Shown here: piece by piece, positions 49,427 to 58,604 of the stretch
How the letters are laid out: the number at the start of each line of letters is the position of its first letter
Numbering within the stretch: the first letter of the stretch is position 1
Assembly: GCA_017798145.1 (NCBI GenBank)
Contig: CP059069.1
Span: forward strand, 1,163,226-1,227,225
Length of the DNA stretch: 64,000 bases
Reading direction: 5' to 3'
DNA from: Akkermansiaceae bacterium
GTDB taxonomy: Bacteria; Verrucomicrobiota; Verrucomicrobiia; Verrucomicrobiales; Akkermansiaceae
Translations under genes and position numbers: made by a program
Notes under the pieces: generated by a model
The model's input: only the letters and a program-made list of their open reading frames with translations
What the model was told of the DNA's origin: nothing
Database searches by the model: none

Positions 49427-50401
49427 TCAGCAGCCGAGCGGCTTGCCGAGTTTCAGGAGCGCGGGGTCGATCTTGTATTTCGCATCCGCCACCTGTTCGA
49501 TGGGAAGCTCGCCGTAGGTGCCGTCCCTGTAGATCATGATGGAATTCGTGTGCCCGGCCTCCAGTGCATCGACCGCGGCAACGGCGAACTTGTATGCCAT
49601 GATCCGGTCGTATACGGTGGGCGATCCGCCTCGCTGGACATGGCCAAGGACGGTGAGGCGCGCCTCCATTCCGATGGAGTCGTTGATGAATCGGGTGATG
49701 TATTCCCCCATTTTCGTGCCCTCCGCGACGACGGCAATGACGTAACCGCGCCCTTCCTCGATCTCCGCCTTGATGCGCGCGCCGATCGTGTCGAGGTTGT
49801 ATTCGATTTCCGGGACAAGGCAGATTTCCGCCCCGCAGGAGAGAGCGGAGGTGAGGGCCAGATACCCGCAGTGGCGACCCATGACCTCGACGACGAAGGC
49901 GCGGGAGAAGGAGGATGCGGTGTCGCGGATCGAGTCGATGGACTGGCGGATGACGTTGAGGGCCGTGTCAACGCCGAGGCAGTAGTCGGTGCCGGCGATG
50001 TCGTTGTCGATGGTGGCGGGGATGCCGGCGAAGGGGATCTTGAAATCCGCATGAAACTGGTTGAGCGCCCGGAACGAGCCGTCGCCTCCGATCACGATGA
50101 GCTTTCCGATGCCATGGGACTTGAGGTTGTCGTAGGCCTTCTGACGGACAGCCAGGTCATAGAATTCCGGCGAGCGGGACGATCGCAGGACGGTGCCGCC
50201 CTTGTGCATGATTCCGGAAAGCAGATCCTTGGTGGCCGGGACGATCCTGCCCGCGACCAGGCCTTTGAGGCCGTCATAGACGAGGTAGGGTTCGTAGCCG
50301 CGCTGGGCGGCGTATTCCGCCGCGCATTTCACGGCGGGGTTCATCCCTGCGGAGTCGCCCCCGGATGTCATGATGGCCAGTCCTGGCTTCTTTTGTCCCA
50401 T
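49427..50401 (-). CDS. pfkA: ATP-dependent 6-phosphofructokinase
   Basis: PfkA phosphorylates fructose 6-phosphate in glycolysis. The 324 residues have the nucleotide-binding TSGGDSAGMNPAVKC, the block IGGDGSFRALNQF, the catalytic PATIDNDIAGTDY and RGGSPTVYDRIMAYKFA. The Gly after IGG-D (GGDGS) is the residue found in ATP-type rather than pyrophosphate-type enzymes. EVMGRHCGYLA and GHVQRGG also match. Length fits the classic 320-residue bacterial enzyme. Confidence 0.95.
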   Translation of the reverse strand: MGQKKPGLAIMTSGGDSAGMNPAVKCAAEYAAQRGYEPYLVYDGLKGLVAGRIVPATKDLLSGIMHKGGTVLRSSRSPEFYDLAVRQKAYDNLKSHGIGKLIVIGGDGSFRALNQFHADFKIPFAGIPATIDNDIAGTDYCLGVDTALNVIRQSIDSIRDTASSFSRAFVVEVMGRHCGYLALTSALSCGAEICLVPEIEYNLDTIGARIKAEIEEGRGYVIAVVAEGTKMGEYITRFINDSIGMEARLTVLGHVQRGGSPTVYDRIMAYKFAVAAVDALEAGHTNSIMIYRDGTYGELPIEQVADAKYKIDPALLKLGKPLGC

Positions 50402-50461
50402 GGTCTGGTGCCGGGTAGCAGGAAAGGTGCCGGACTTGGCGGATCGTCGGAAAACGCCGCT

Positions 50462-51745
50462 TCAATGGGCTGCGCAGCCACCGCAATTTTCCACCACCGC
50501 CGGCTCCCGGGATCCGTGAACGGCCTCACCGAGCCACATTTCCGGCGCGGATGCGAAGGAAGGCGGTGTCACCGGCGCAGGGGCTGGCCCCACCTCCAGG
50601 CGGTAGAAATTCGCCCCGGTGGGCGGCGTTGTGTCGGTGACGGAGGCCGGCCCGGAAACACCGGACACGGGGGAACCGAGATCCTGCCAGCCCGAAAGGA
50701 TGGGCGATTCCTCGAGCTGGTATGCGAACGAGTTTTCGGCCGTCCATGAGAGTGTCACATGCCCGTTGGAGGGGTTACGGGAAATCGCCAGCGCGGGTGC
50801 CACGATTTCCGCCGGAGGGGCGCTTGTGATGTCCCAGCCTATGTCATCAAGCCCGGCCAGATCCAGCTCGGTGAACACCAGGTGGTTTCCAGGGATCTGG
50901 CAGCTGCTTGGATCCATCCTCGCGATCTGGTCCAGCCCCGCCGGGGTGCCGAACTGCCCGACTGTCTTGCTGAGGACATTGAGCGGGTTGAGTGGGTTGT
51001 ATCCATTCGGTAAAACGCAGGCGGCATCGTCCCGCCAGTGCGCCCCGTCACCGGACATCGGAACATTTGCCCCGAAGCTCGCAGCGGACTTCGGCCCGGT
51101 GAAAACGGAGCCGATGATGTAGGCGGTCCAGGATGCGGAGGTGCCGACTCCGAAAATATGTCCGAGCTCATGCAAGGCGGTGCTGACAAAACTGGGATTG
51201 CCCGTCGCCGAAGTGAGCGAGAAATTCCATGTCGTGGACGTATTGAATGCGACCGAGCCGCCCCATGATGCGAAGTCCCTCGGCGGCACCTGCAGAGCCC
51301 CCGATTCACCGCGTGTTTCCACCAGGTTGAACCACGCCTGCGCGTCCGCTCCGGTGCCAGTCACCGAGTATCCGCCCGGGCCGCCCCTTCCGAGCGAGCC
51401 GCCCAGCGGCCTGCCTCCGGCGTAGATGACGACCGTATCGGCGGGTATCACCTTTCCGGGGATCGATTCCACCACATCGGTGGCCGGATTCCTCACCCTG
51501 GCGGCCCATGTCTCACCCGTCCACTCCGACTGGTCTATCCTTGCGAGATCGTCGGTCAATATGGATTCGAAATAATCGCAAACGGCACGGAAAGCCTCCT
51601 TGGACCCTGGCTGGTTGAAGAAACCGTTCGCATCCAGCGAGTAGTCGATCTCGATCTCGATGGCATCGGATGATGCGGATGACGCAATACACACCGTTGC
51701 GGCGACCATCAGGCTGCGATTTCTGGATTTTGCCGGAAACAACAT
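50462..51745 (-). CDS. secreted metzincin-like zinc metalloprotease
   Basis: A 427-residue exported protein. The signal peptide covers about residues 1-27 (ending ASSASS-DA). The zinc motif is TALHELGHIFGVGTSASW: HELGH at 192-196 with Gly199 as in metzincins, but the eleventh position of HExxHxxGxxH is Thr, not His. A later His236 in SGDGAHWRDDA could supply the third ligand, as in leishmanolysin-like and related families with a distant His. The C-terminal third holds a beta-rich domain ending PTGANFYRLEVGP, a style common in Verrucomicrobiota, and a Cys-rich end (CGGCAAH). The ATG at 51745 is used; the GTG at 51763 lies too close to the upstream gene. Confidence 0.75.
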   Translation of the reverse strand: MLFPAKSRNRSLMVAATVCIASSASSDAIEIEIDYSLDANGFFNQPGSKEAFRAVCDYFESILTDDLARIDQSEWTGETWAARVRNPATDVVESIPGKVIPADTVVIYAGGRPLGGSLGRGGPGGYSVTGTGADAQAWFNLVETRGESGALQVPPRDFASWGGSVAFNTSTTWNFSLTSATGNPSFVSTALHELGHIFGVGTSASWTAYIIGSVFTGPKSAASFGANVPMSGDGAHWRDDAACVLPNGYNPLNPLNVLSKTVGQFGTPAGLDQIARMDPSSCQIPGNHLVFTELDLAGLDDIGWDITSAPPAEIVAPALAISRNPSNGHVTLSWTAENSFAYQLEESPILSGWQDLGSPVSGVSGPASVTDTTPPTGANFYRLEVGPAPAPVTPPSFASAPEMWLGEAVHGSREPAVVENCGGCAAH

Positions 51746-51763
51746 GGTCTCAGGATAATCCAC

Positions 51764-52168
51764 TCAGGATGGATCGCCAGAAAAACCGCCTGAGATTTCG
51801 GCAAGGATGGGCAGGTCCGCCTCCGCCCAGTCCAGTGCGGCAAGCCCGGACAAATCGCACCAGAGGATTTCCGAATGCTCCAATGCCATCGCACGGCCGT
51901 GGATGATCTTGCAATGGAAGGCCGACAGGCGTATCGAGACATCGCCGTCCGCCCATTCCACCTGAGCACTCAGCCTGTTTCCCACCGAAACGATGATTCC
52001 GAGTTCCTCCTGCAACTCTCGCCTCAGGGCGTCGCTGTGGCTTTCCCCGGCATCCACCTTCCCGCCCGGGAATTCCCATAGCCCGCCAAGATGCCTGCCC
52101 TCGCCCCTGCGGCAGGCAAGGATCCTGCCACGGGCATCGGAAATCACGGCGCACACCACCTCCAACAT
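51764..52168 (-). CDS. Nudix hydrolase, MutT-like
   Basis: A 134-residue Nudix protein. The Nudix box is complete: GGKVDAGESHSDALRRELQE followed by ELGI, with all the Glu residues that bind magnesium. The N-terminal VVCAVISDARGRILACRRGE and FPGGK pattern is close to MutT, which destroys 8-oxo-dGTP, and size fits. The family is broad, so the exact nucleotide is not certain. It starts 12 bases after the kinase stop and ends 18 bases before the metalloprotease start, so the three genes are probably one unit. Confidence 0.87.
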   Translation of the reverse strand: MLEVVCAVISDARGRILACRRGEGRHLGGLWEFPGGKVDAGESHSDALRRELQEELGIIVSVGNRLSAQVEWADGDVSIRLSAFHCKIIHGRAMALEHSEILWCDLSGLAALDWAEADLPILAEISGGFSGDPS

Positions 52169-52180
52169 GAGCCCGGCTTG

Positions 52181-54754
52181 TCAAAGATCCTCCGCCCGCT
52201 GGCGTATCCACTCCAGCCCTTCGCGGTATTCCTCGCTCTGGGGCCGGGATTTCACCAGCCTCTGCCACAGGGAAACCGCCTCGCGGTAGATCGCCGCGGA
52301 CTCCTGCTTTTTGTCCGCCAGCTCAAGCGCGAGCGCGAAATCCCCTAACAGATAAGCGCTTGACCGCTGCAGCTCCTCAACCGGCAGACCGCTCTCCAAA
52401 CCTTTCGCCTCAAGATCCATCAGGGAATCCCTGGCCCTTCCCAGCAGTGCGATTTCCTCCTGCTTCTTGCCATCGTAGCCGAGCATCCTGCCCTTCTGCC
52501 ACCACAGCAAGGCAAGCCGGTAATCCACCAGCGGCTCGCGCCCCGCACCGAGCCGTTCCAGCAGCTGGATGCCTTGCTCGAAGGCTGCCATGGCTTCCTT
52601 CGCCTTGCCCTTGTCCCGCAGCAGCCCCGCCTGCAGGCCGAGCTGCGCCGCCTTCCTGGCGGCCGCGACCGTGGAGTCTGGACGTTTCTGCAAAACACCG
52701 TCGAGGAGCTTCATCGCCTCTGCGGAAACCTGCTCCGCCGCAGCCACATCGCCGGAAAGGACGGAAGCCTCAGCCATCGCGCCGTAGCAGCCGGCCAGAT
52801 CCAGCCGCAAGCCTATGTCCTCTGGGTTTTCGTTGAGCAGGCGCACCATTTCCGCCACCGCCAGCGCTCGCACTTCGCGCGCGTCGCCGAGCTTTCCCAT
52901 CCCCTCCAGGATCGTCGCGGAGGAAAGGAAACACGCTGCCAGCTCAGACCGCAGCACGGCGGCATCCGGCCTGGCGTCGGCGAGTTCGTTGAGCTTCTGG
53001 GTGGCCCGCATGAGCTGATCCAGGGCTTTCCCGTCCTCGCCCGCTGCGGCAAGGAGCTTTGCTTCCTGGAAATCCAGGATCGCCAGCAACTGCTGGAGGC
53101 GCTGGGAATCGACATCGGCCTGCGGCACCGCGTTGAGCGCATCCCGCGCCTCACGGAACGCCTCACCGGCCTTTTCGTCCCCCTTTTCCAGCTTCAGCAG
53201 CGCGAGCAAAAGCGAATTCCTGCCGAGCCGGAGCTTTGTGTCGCCATCGGGTGCGGAGCCTGTCCAAGCGGAGATCGCCTCAGCGAGCCTGCGCTCCGCG
53301 GCTTCCGCATCGCCCGCCGCGAGCGAGACTTCCGCAAGCTGCAGCCGCACCCGCGAGCGCTCGTCGTCGAGGCTTTTGATCTCCGCCGTCCTTACCAGGA
53401 AATCCTCGAAAAACCTTTCCAGCCGTTTCAGCCGCAGCTCTCGCCCGTCGAGCGGGGGAAGGTCGCGCCGCCCCTTCTCCATCGCCCAGTCGAAGAGCCT
53501 GTCGCCGATGAGCCGCGAGGCCTCCAGCCGCGCCAGCCCGAGATCGCGCTGATACTCCATTTCATGCTCCGCCGCCGCCTTTGCAACCACCGCAGCGTTC
53601 ATTTCCTGAACCGCATTTTCCGCCTTGGTCTCCAGCGAAAGCTTCGCGCCCTGCGCCTCCGCCCGCTCGGATTGGAGCCTGCTGCGCGTGAGAAGCCACA
53701 GCCCTGCGAAAACCGCACAGGCTGCCGCCGCCATCCCCGCGAAAAACACCGCCCGCCGCCCGAACCTCACCGCCCGCCTGCGCTGGTCCATCAGGCTCTC
53801 CCGCTCCGAATGTGCCGCCACATCACGCTCCACCTGCGCGAAGCCTTCCATCACCGCCCCCATCGAACCCGGCCGCTCCGGCGGATCAAGCCGCAGACAT
53901 CTGCCCACCCACTCCCGGTAGCCCGACTCAAGCAGGTTGCGCGGCTCGCACGCCCATGAGAAATTCGCCTCCTGCAGCAGGCTGGCCGCGATCTTTTCCG
54001 AGTCCGCGTGGATGCCCTCCATGCGTGTCTCACCGTCGCTTGGCGCCACCGAAGTGAAAATCTCGTTGCAGCGCGGGAAGCGCCCCGTCAGCAAGCGGAA
54101 CGCCAGCACGCCGAACGAGAACACATCCCAGCGATAGCCATCCTCCTCGAAGTATCCGCCCGGATCGAGCAGCTGCTCCGGTGCCTGGTAAAGCAGGGCG
54201 TCGGTGAAATCGAAATGGGTGATCCCCGGCATGTTGCCCAGGCTCCAGTCGGTGAGCCTCACCTCGCCGCCATCTCCGAAAAACACGTTCCCGGGCTTGA
54301 GGTTCCCGTGCACCACCCGCCTCGCGTGCATCTGGGCGAGTGCCTCCCCGATCTCCATCACAAGATCCCACGTATTCTCGCCCGGATGATCCCCGAGCCG
54401 GTGCTGCAGGCTTGCCGGACTCCAGCAAAAATTCTCCCCTTCCTCTTCCGCCTTGCCGTAGATGGGCAGCACCCAACACGCCGGCCGGCCTTCCAAATCC
54501 GCAGACTCGATCGGTGCAAGCCCCGCAGGCCACCCCCCCGCCTCGAGCCGCGCGACCGCCCTGGAAAGCAGCCCCCGGTTCACCGCCATGCCCTCGAAAA
54601 CCTTCACCGCCCACACCACCCCGTCATCATCCCGCGCCGCGAACACCCTGCCGCTTTCTCCTGTGCCCACCGTGCCGAGCACCTCCAAGCCGTTCATTTC
54701 TGGCAATTTCATCTGCCGCAGCATTACACGAAAGCCACGCATGCTGCACCCCAT
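52181..54754 (-). CDS. Ser/Thr kinase-fold protein with HGN in place of HRD, membrane helix and TPR region
   Basis: An 857-residue protein. Residues 20-310 form a Hanks-type kinase: glycine loop GTGESGRV, ATP Lys51 (AVKVFEG), APE at 191-193 and WDVFSFG. The catalytic loop reads HGNLKPGN (149-156), so the catalytic Asp is Asn151 and the Arg is Gly. The DFG site is DWS (Asp169 kept). It is therefore predicted to be inactive or very slow. One membrane helix lies at 335-356, then a coiled coil (357-420) and helical TPR-like repeats to the end. The start at 54754 has a GGAAGG sequence 8 bases upstream, one of few good Shine-Dalgarno sites here. It probably acts as an ATP-binding scaffold or receptor at the membrane. 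Confidence 0.85.
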   Translation of the reverse strand: MGCSMRGFRVMLRQMKLPEMNGLEVLGTVGTGESGRVFAARDDDGVVWAVKVFEGMAVNRGLLSRAVARLEAGGWPAGLAPIESADLEGRPACWVLPIYGKAEEEGENFCWSPASLQHRLGDHPGENTWDLVMEIGEALAQMHARRVVHGNLKPGNVFFGDGGEVRLTDWSLGNMPGITHFDFTDALLYQAPEQLLDPGGYFEEDGYRWDVFSFGVLAFRLLTGRFPRCNEIFTSVAPSDGETRMEGIHADSEKIAASLLQEANFSWACEPRNLLESGYREWVGRCLRLDPPERPGSMGAVMEGFAQVERDVAAHSERESLMDQRRRAVRFGRRAVFFAGMAAAACAVFAGLWLLTRSRLQSERAEAQGAKLSLETKAENAVQEMNAAVVAKAAAEHEMEYQRDLGLARLEASRLIGDRLFDWAMEKGRRDLPPLDGRELRLKRLERFFEDFLVRTAEIKSLDDERSRVRLQLAEVSLAAGDAEAAERRLAEAISAWTGSAPDGDTKLRLGRNSLLLALLKLEKGDEKAGEAFREARDALNAVPQADVDSQRLQQLLAILDFQEAKLLAAAGEDGKALDQLMRATQKLNELADARPDAAVLRSELAACFLSSATILEGMGKLGDAREVRALAVAEMVRLLNENPEDIGLRLDLAGCYGAMAEASVLSGDVAAAEQVSAEAMKLLDGVLQKRPDSTVAAARKAAQLGLQAGLLRDKGKAKEAMAAFEQGIQLLERLGAGREPLVDYRLALLWWQKGRMLGYDGKKQEEIALLGRARDSLMDLEAKGLESGLPVEELQRSSAYLLGDFALALELADKKQESAAIYREAVSLWQRLVKSRPQSEEYREGLEWIRQRAEDL

Positions 54755-54849
54755 AATATCGGCCTTCCACGGCTTGCCGGAAAGATCACGATTCCATGCA
54801 ACATGACGGCTCCATGCCGCGTATCCCTCGGGTTAGCCGCCATTGCTCC

Positions 54850-56181
54850 ATGAAGCCCCACTGCCCAGGAAACCCGCTCGACCGTTACACCTCCCGCCGC
54901 GAGTTCCTCTACGTCGGCCTGCTCGGCTCCGTCGGATTGGGACTGCCGCAGTTCCTCGGATCGCGCGCCAGCGCCGCCACCAAGACCTTCCCGCTCCACA
55001 CCCCGGTCGCCGAAAGCGTCATCCACATCTTCCTCCCCGGCGGGCTCGCCCACCAGGAATCCTTCGATCCGAAACCCTTCGCCCCCGCCGAATACCGCGG
55101 CCCCTTCGGCGCGATCGACACCAAGATCCCCGGCATCCAGTTCGGCCAGTTCATGAAGGAAACGGCCAAGATCGCCGACAAGGTCACCATCATACGCAGC
55201 ATGTCCCACGGCGAGGCCGCCCACGAGCGCGGCACCCACAACATGTTCACCGGCTACCGCCCATCCCCCGCACTCGCCTTCCCCTCCATCGGCTCCGTCG
55301 TCTCCCACGAGCTCGGCCCACGCAACGATCTCCCTCCCTACGTCTGCGTCCCCAGCGTCCCAAACGAATACGCAAACTCCGGCTACCTCTCCTCCGCCTA
55401 CGGCCCCTTCGCCCTTGGTGCGGATCCCGCACAGGCCAATTTCCGGGTGCGCGACCTCAACCTCGCCGCAGGGGTCGATGAAAAACGCTTCGAGCGCCGC
55501 CGCTCGCTGCTTCAGACCGTGGACGACCATTTCCGCACTTTGGAAAAATCCGATGCGCTCGATTCCATGGACGCGTTCTACCAGCACGCCTACAAGCTCA
55601 TCTCTTCCCAGAAAGCCCGCGAGGCCTTCGACCTCTCCAAGGAGGACGACAAGACCAAGGAGGAATACGGCAAGACCCAGGCCGGCCAGCGCATGCTGCT
55701 CGCCCGCAGGCTCGTCGAGGGCGGCGTCCGCTTCGTTTCGCTCACCGCAGGCGGATGGGATCACCACGACAACATCAAGAACGGCATCGAGAAAAACATG
55801 CCCGAGACAGACAAGGCCATCGCCGCCCTGATCCGCGACCTCGACCGCCGCGGCATGCTCGCCAACACCCTCGTCATGGTCACCTCGGAGTTCGGCCGCA
55901 CCCCCAAGATCAACCCCACCGCCGGGCGCGACCACTGGCCGCGCGTCTTCTCCACCATGCTCGCCGGCGGCGGCGTGAAAGGTGGCTACGTCCACGGCTC
56001 CTCCGATGCGCTTGGTGGCGAACCCGAGGAGGACAAGGTCGGCGTCCAGGATCTCGCCAAAACCATCTACCACCAGATCGGCATCAACGCCGAAAGCGAA
56101 CTCATGTCCCCCGGCGCACGCCCCATCGAGATTGTGGACGGCGGCGACATCCTCGACGCCATCCTCTCAAAGAAAGCGTAG
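54850..56181 (+). CDS. DUF1501 domain-containing protein, Tat-exported
   Basis: A 443-residue DUF1501 protein of the sulfatase/alkaline phosphatase-like superfamily, frequent in Planctomycetota and Verrucomicrobiota. The Tat signal is in DRYTSRREFLYVGLLGSVGL. Typical blocks are SVIHIFLPGGLAHQESFDPK, HERGTHNMFTGYRPSPALAF and LVMVTSEFGRTPKINPTAGR, then DHWP, with likely metal ligands. It is followed 2 bases later by a PPC-domain protein. In related genomes DUF1501 genes pair with DUF1549/DUF1553 cytochrome-type genes; here that partner is absent. The start at 54850 sets the twin Arg close to the N-terminus. Confidence 0.92.
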   Translation: MKPHCPGNPLDRYTSRREFLYVGLLGSVGLGLPQFLGSRASAATKTFPLHTPVAESVIHIFLPGGLAHQESFDPKPFAPAEYRGPFGAIDTKIPGIQFGQFMKETAKIADKVTIIRSMSHGEAAHERGTHNMFTGYRPSPALAFPSIGSVVSHELGPRNDLPPYVCVPSVPNEYANSGYLSSAYGPFALGADPAQANFRVRDLNLAAGVDEKRFERRRSLLQTVDDHFRTLEKSDALDSMDAFYQHAYKLISSQKAREAFDLSKEDDKTKEEYGKTQAGQRMLLARRLVEGGVRFVSLTAGGWDHHDNIKNGIEKNMPETDKAIAALIRDLDRRGMLANTLVMVTSEFGRTPKINPTAGRDHWPRVFSTMLAGGGVKGGYVHGSSDALGGEPEEDKVGVQDLAKTIYHQIGINAESELMSPGARPIEIVDGGDILDAILSKKA

Positions 56182-56183
56182 CC

Positions 56184-58595
56184 ATGGCTAAGCCTCGTAT
56201 TCTTCCACTGATCACCGCTCACTTGGCACTGATCACGCAATCCTTCGGATTGACCCCCATATCCCCTGCCGGCGGCCAGCGCGGCACCGACGTCACGGTC
56301 ACCCTCCGCGATGACAACATCGCCTCCTTCCAGGAACTCATCACCTACCAACCCGGCCTCTCCCTCTCCGGACTCAAGGTGAACGAAAAGGACAACAAAC
56401 TCGCCACCGCCACCCTCCACATAGCGCCCGACGCACCCCTCGGCGAGCACTCCGTCCGCATCCGCACCGCATACGACATCTCCTACGTGCGCCCGTTCTG
56501 GGTCGGCCCCTTCCCTTCCGTGAAATCGGTCGAGTTCGAGGAAAACCCCAACCCGATCCAGCGCGTCGAACTCAACACGACCGTCGAGGGAACCATCACC
56601 CTCGAGGACGTGGACATGTTCGTCGTAGCCCTGAAAAAAGGCCAGCGGCTCTCCGTCGAGGCCGAGGCGATGCGGCTCGGGCGCGTGCTCTTCGATGCCT
56701 ACATCGCCGTCCTAGATCCGAAGGACACCGAGATCGCCTCCTGCGACGACTCGCCTTTCCTGAAAACCGATCCCTTCGTTTCCTTCATCGCACCCGAGGA
56801 CGGGGACTACCGCATCGTGATCCGCGAAGCCGCCTACGAGGGCGGCGACAGCTCGAAATACCGCCTCCACATCGGCACCTTCCCGAGACCCACTGCGGTC
56901 TTCCCGCCCGGAGGGAAACCCGGCGAAACCCTGGATCTCACATTCATCGGCGATCCCACCGGCCCCTTCGTGCAAACCGTCACGCTCCCTTCCGAAGCTT
57001 CCCCGGATTTCGCAATCCACCCGGTGCAGAACGGCGAGACCGCCCCCTCGCCCGTCCCATTCGCCGTCTCGCCACTCGAACATTCGTCGCAACCGCAAAA
57101 CAACACCGGGCTCAATCTCGCCCACCCCTTCCCGCCCATTCCCTCTGCCGTCGATGGGATCCTTGACGCCACCAGCCCGCAGCGTTGGTTCAGTTTCACC
57201 GCGAAAAAAGGCCAGAACCTCGATATCCGCCTCATCGCCCGCTCGCTCGGCTCGCCTCTCGATTCCGTGCTATCGGTCCGCGATGCGAAATACAAGACAC
57301 TCATCTCCAGCGACGACGACCAGCTATCACCGGACAGCTTTATCAAATGGACCTGCCCGGAAGACGGCACGTATTACCTCCAGCTCCGCGACCAGCTCGG
57401 CCGCACCGGCCCGGACTTCACCTTCCGTATCGAGATCGAAAACCGCAGGCCGGCCATCTCCGCATCGCTTCCCGTCGCGGAACGGAACGAATCCCAGAAG
57501 GAAAAGTTTTTCACCATCCCCCGCGGCAACCGCAGCGCCGCCGTAATCCAGCTCAAGCGTGAGAACACCGCCTGCGACATCGCCTTCGAAACCGTGGATC
57601 TCCCCCCCGGCATCCGCATGATCGCGCCTCCCGTCCCGAAATCGCTCAACAGCTTCCCGGTCATTTTCGAGGCATCGCCGGACGCGCCCCCCGGCTCCTC
57701 CCTCCAGGCTTTCACCATCCGCGCCACCGGCGAGCAAGCCCCGGAAAACCTCAGCGGAGCACTCTCCGACACCGTCCACCACATAGAGGTCAACAACGAG
57801 GGAACCTACCACTCGTTTTCCTCGGATCGCATCCCCACCGCCGTCACCGAGGCCGTTCCGTTCTCCATCGAGCTCGCCCCACCCGCCGTTCCCATCGTCA
57901 GAAACGGCAAGCTCATGCTCAGGATGCAGGTGACCCGAAGCGGCGATTTCAAAGGCAAGATCACCGCGAAACTCCCGTGGTTCCCACCCGGAATCACAGG
58001 CCCGGTCACCGTTGAGATCCCGCCGGAAAAAACCGAGGCCGAATACGAACTCAACGCCAGCGCCGAAGCGGCGGCAGGCACATGGCAGATCTGCGTGATG
58101 GCCGCCTCAGACACCCCGAACGGTCGCCGCTCCGTCTCCTCGCAATTCGCGCCACTCATCGTCGCCGAGCCCTACCTCAGTTTCACCCTAGACCTCGCCG
58201 CAGGCCGCATCGGCGAACCATCCGCCCTGCTCGCCAAGATCGAGCAGCTCCGCGAATTCAGCGGGGAGGCCACCGCCGAGCTGCTCTCGCTTCCCTTCGG
58301 CGTGACCTCGTCACCGGTGAAATTCACCAAGGATCAGTCCGAAATCACCTTCCCGCTCACCATCGCCGCGGATGCAAAACCAGGCAAAACCACCGGCCTC
58401 CTCTGCAAGGTGCTCGTCCCGGAAGGCGACGCAATGGTCACCCACCAGACCGGCCAGGGCGGAACCCTGCGCATCGACCCCGCCCCGAAAAAGGAAGAAG
58501 GCAAGCCCGCCCCAAAACCGCAGCCCGAAGTCGCCGGTGCCACGCCGCCCGCCAAACCCCTCTCCCGCCTCGAGCAGCTCCGGCAGAAAAAGTGA
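56184..58595 (+). CDS. large exported beta-sandwich protein with PPC domains
   Basis: An 803-residue secreted protein. The signal peptide covers about residues 1-22 (MAKPRILPLITAHLALITQS, then FG). Next comes LTPISPAGGQRGTDVTVTLR, an IPT-like start seen in these phyla. Two pre-peptidase C-terminal domains are visible: FVVALKKGQRLSVEAEAMRL with PEDGDYRIVIREAAYEGGD, and FSFTAKKGQNLDIRLIARSL with CPEDGTYYLQLRDQLG. The rest is more beta-sandwich, ending in a Pro/Lys-rich tail and SRLEQLRQKK. It starts 2 bases after the DUF1501 stop and is surely co-transcribed with it. A surface role with the DUF1501 enzyme is likely. Confidence 0.85.
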   Translation: MAKPRILPLITAHLALITQSFGLTPISPAGGQRGTDVTVTLRDDNIASFQELITYQPGLSLSGLKVNEKDNKLATATLHIAPDAPLGEHSVRIRTAYDISYVRPFWVGPFPSVKSVEFEENPNPIQRVELNTTVEGTITLEDVDMFVVALKKGQRLSVEAEAMRLGRVLFDAYIAVLDPKDTEIASCDDSPFLKTDPFVSFIAPEDGDYRIVIREAAYEGGDSSKYRLHIGTFPRPTAVFPPGGKPGETLDLTFIGDPTGPFVQTVTLPSEASPDFAIHPVQNGETAPSPVPFAVSPLEHSSQPQNNTGLNLAHPFPPIPSAVDGILDATSPQRWFSFTAKKGQNLDIRLIARSLGSPLDSVLSVRDAKYKTLISSDDDQLSPDSFIKWTCPEDGTYYLQLRDQLGRTGPDFTFRIEIENRRPAISASLPVAERNESQKEKFFTIPRGNRSAAVIQLKRENTACDIAFETVDLPPGIRMIAPPVPKSLNSFPVIFEASPDAPPGSSLQAFTIRATGEQAPENLSGALSDTVHHIEVNNEGTYHSFSSDRIPTAVTEAVPFSIELAPPAVPIVRNGKLMLRMQVTRSGDFKGKITAKLPWFPPGITGPVTVEIPPEKTEAEYELNASAEAAAGTWQICVMAASDTPNGRRSVSSQFAPLIVAEPYLSFTLDLAAGRIGEPSALLAKIEQLREFSGEATAELLSLPFGVTSSPVKFTKDQSEITFPLTIAADAKPGKTTGLLCKVLVPEGDAMVTHQTGQGGTLRIDPAPKKEEGKPAPKPQPEVAGATPPAKPLSRLEQLRQKK

Positions 58596-58604
58596 TGAAC
58601 ATGC

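Noticed and set aside
52574-53959. A 461-residue plus-strand frame opposite the kinase-TPR gene
   Set aside because: Composition is rich in Arg, His and Pro with no domain pattern, and it lies wholly over the helical TPR region of the real gene.
55755-56183. N-terminal extension of the PPC protein back into the DUF1501 gene
   Set aside because: The extension is an Arg/Pro/His-rich out-of-frame reading of DUF1501. The ATG at 56184 gives a signal peptide and a 2-base gap.
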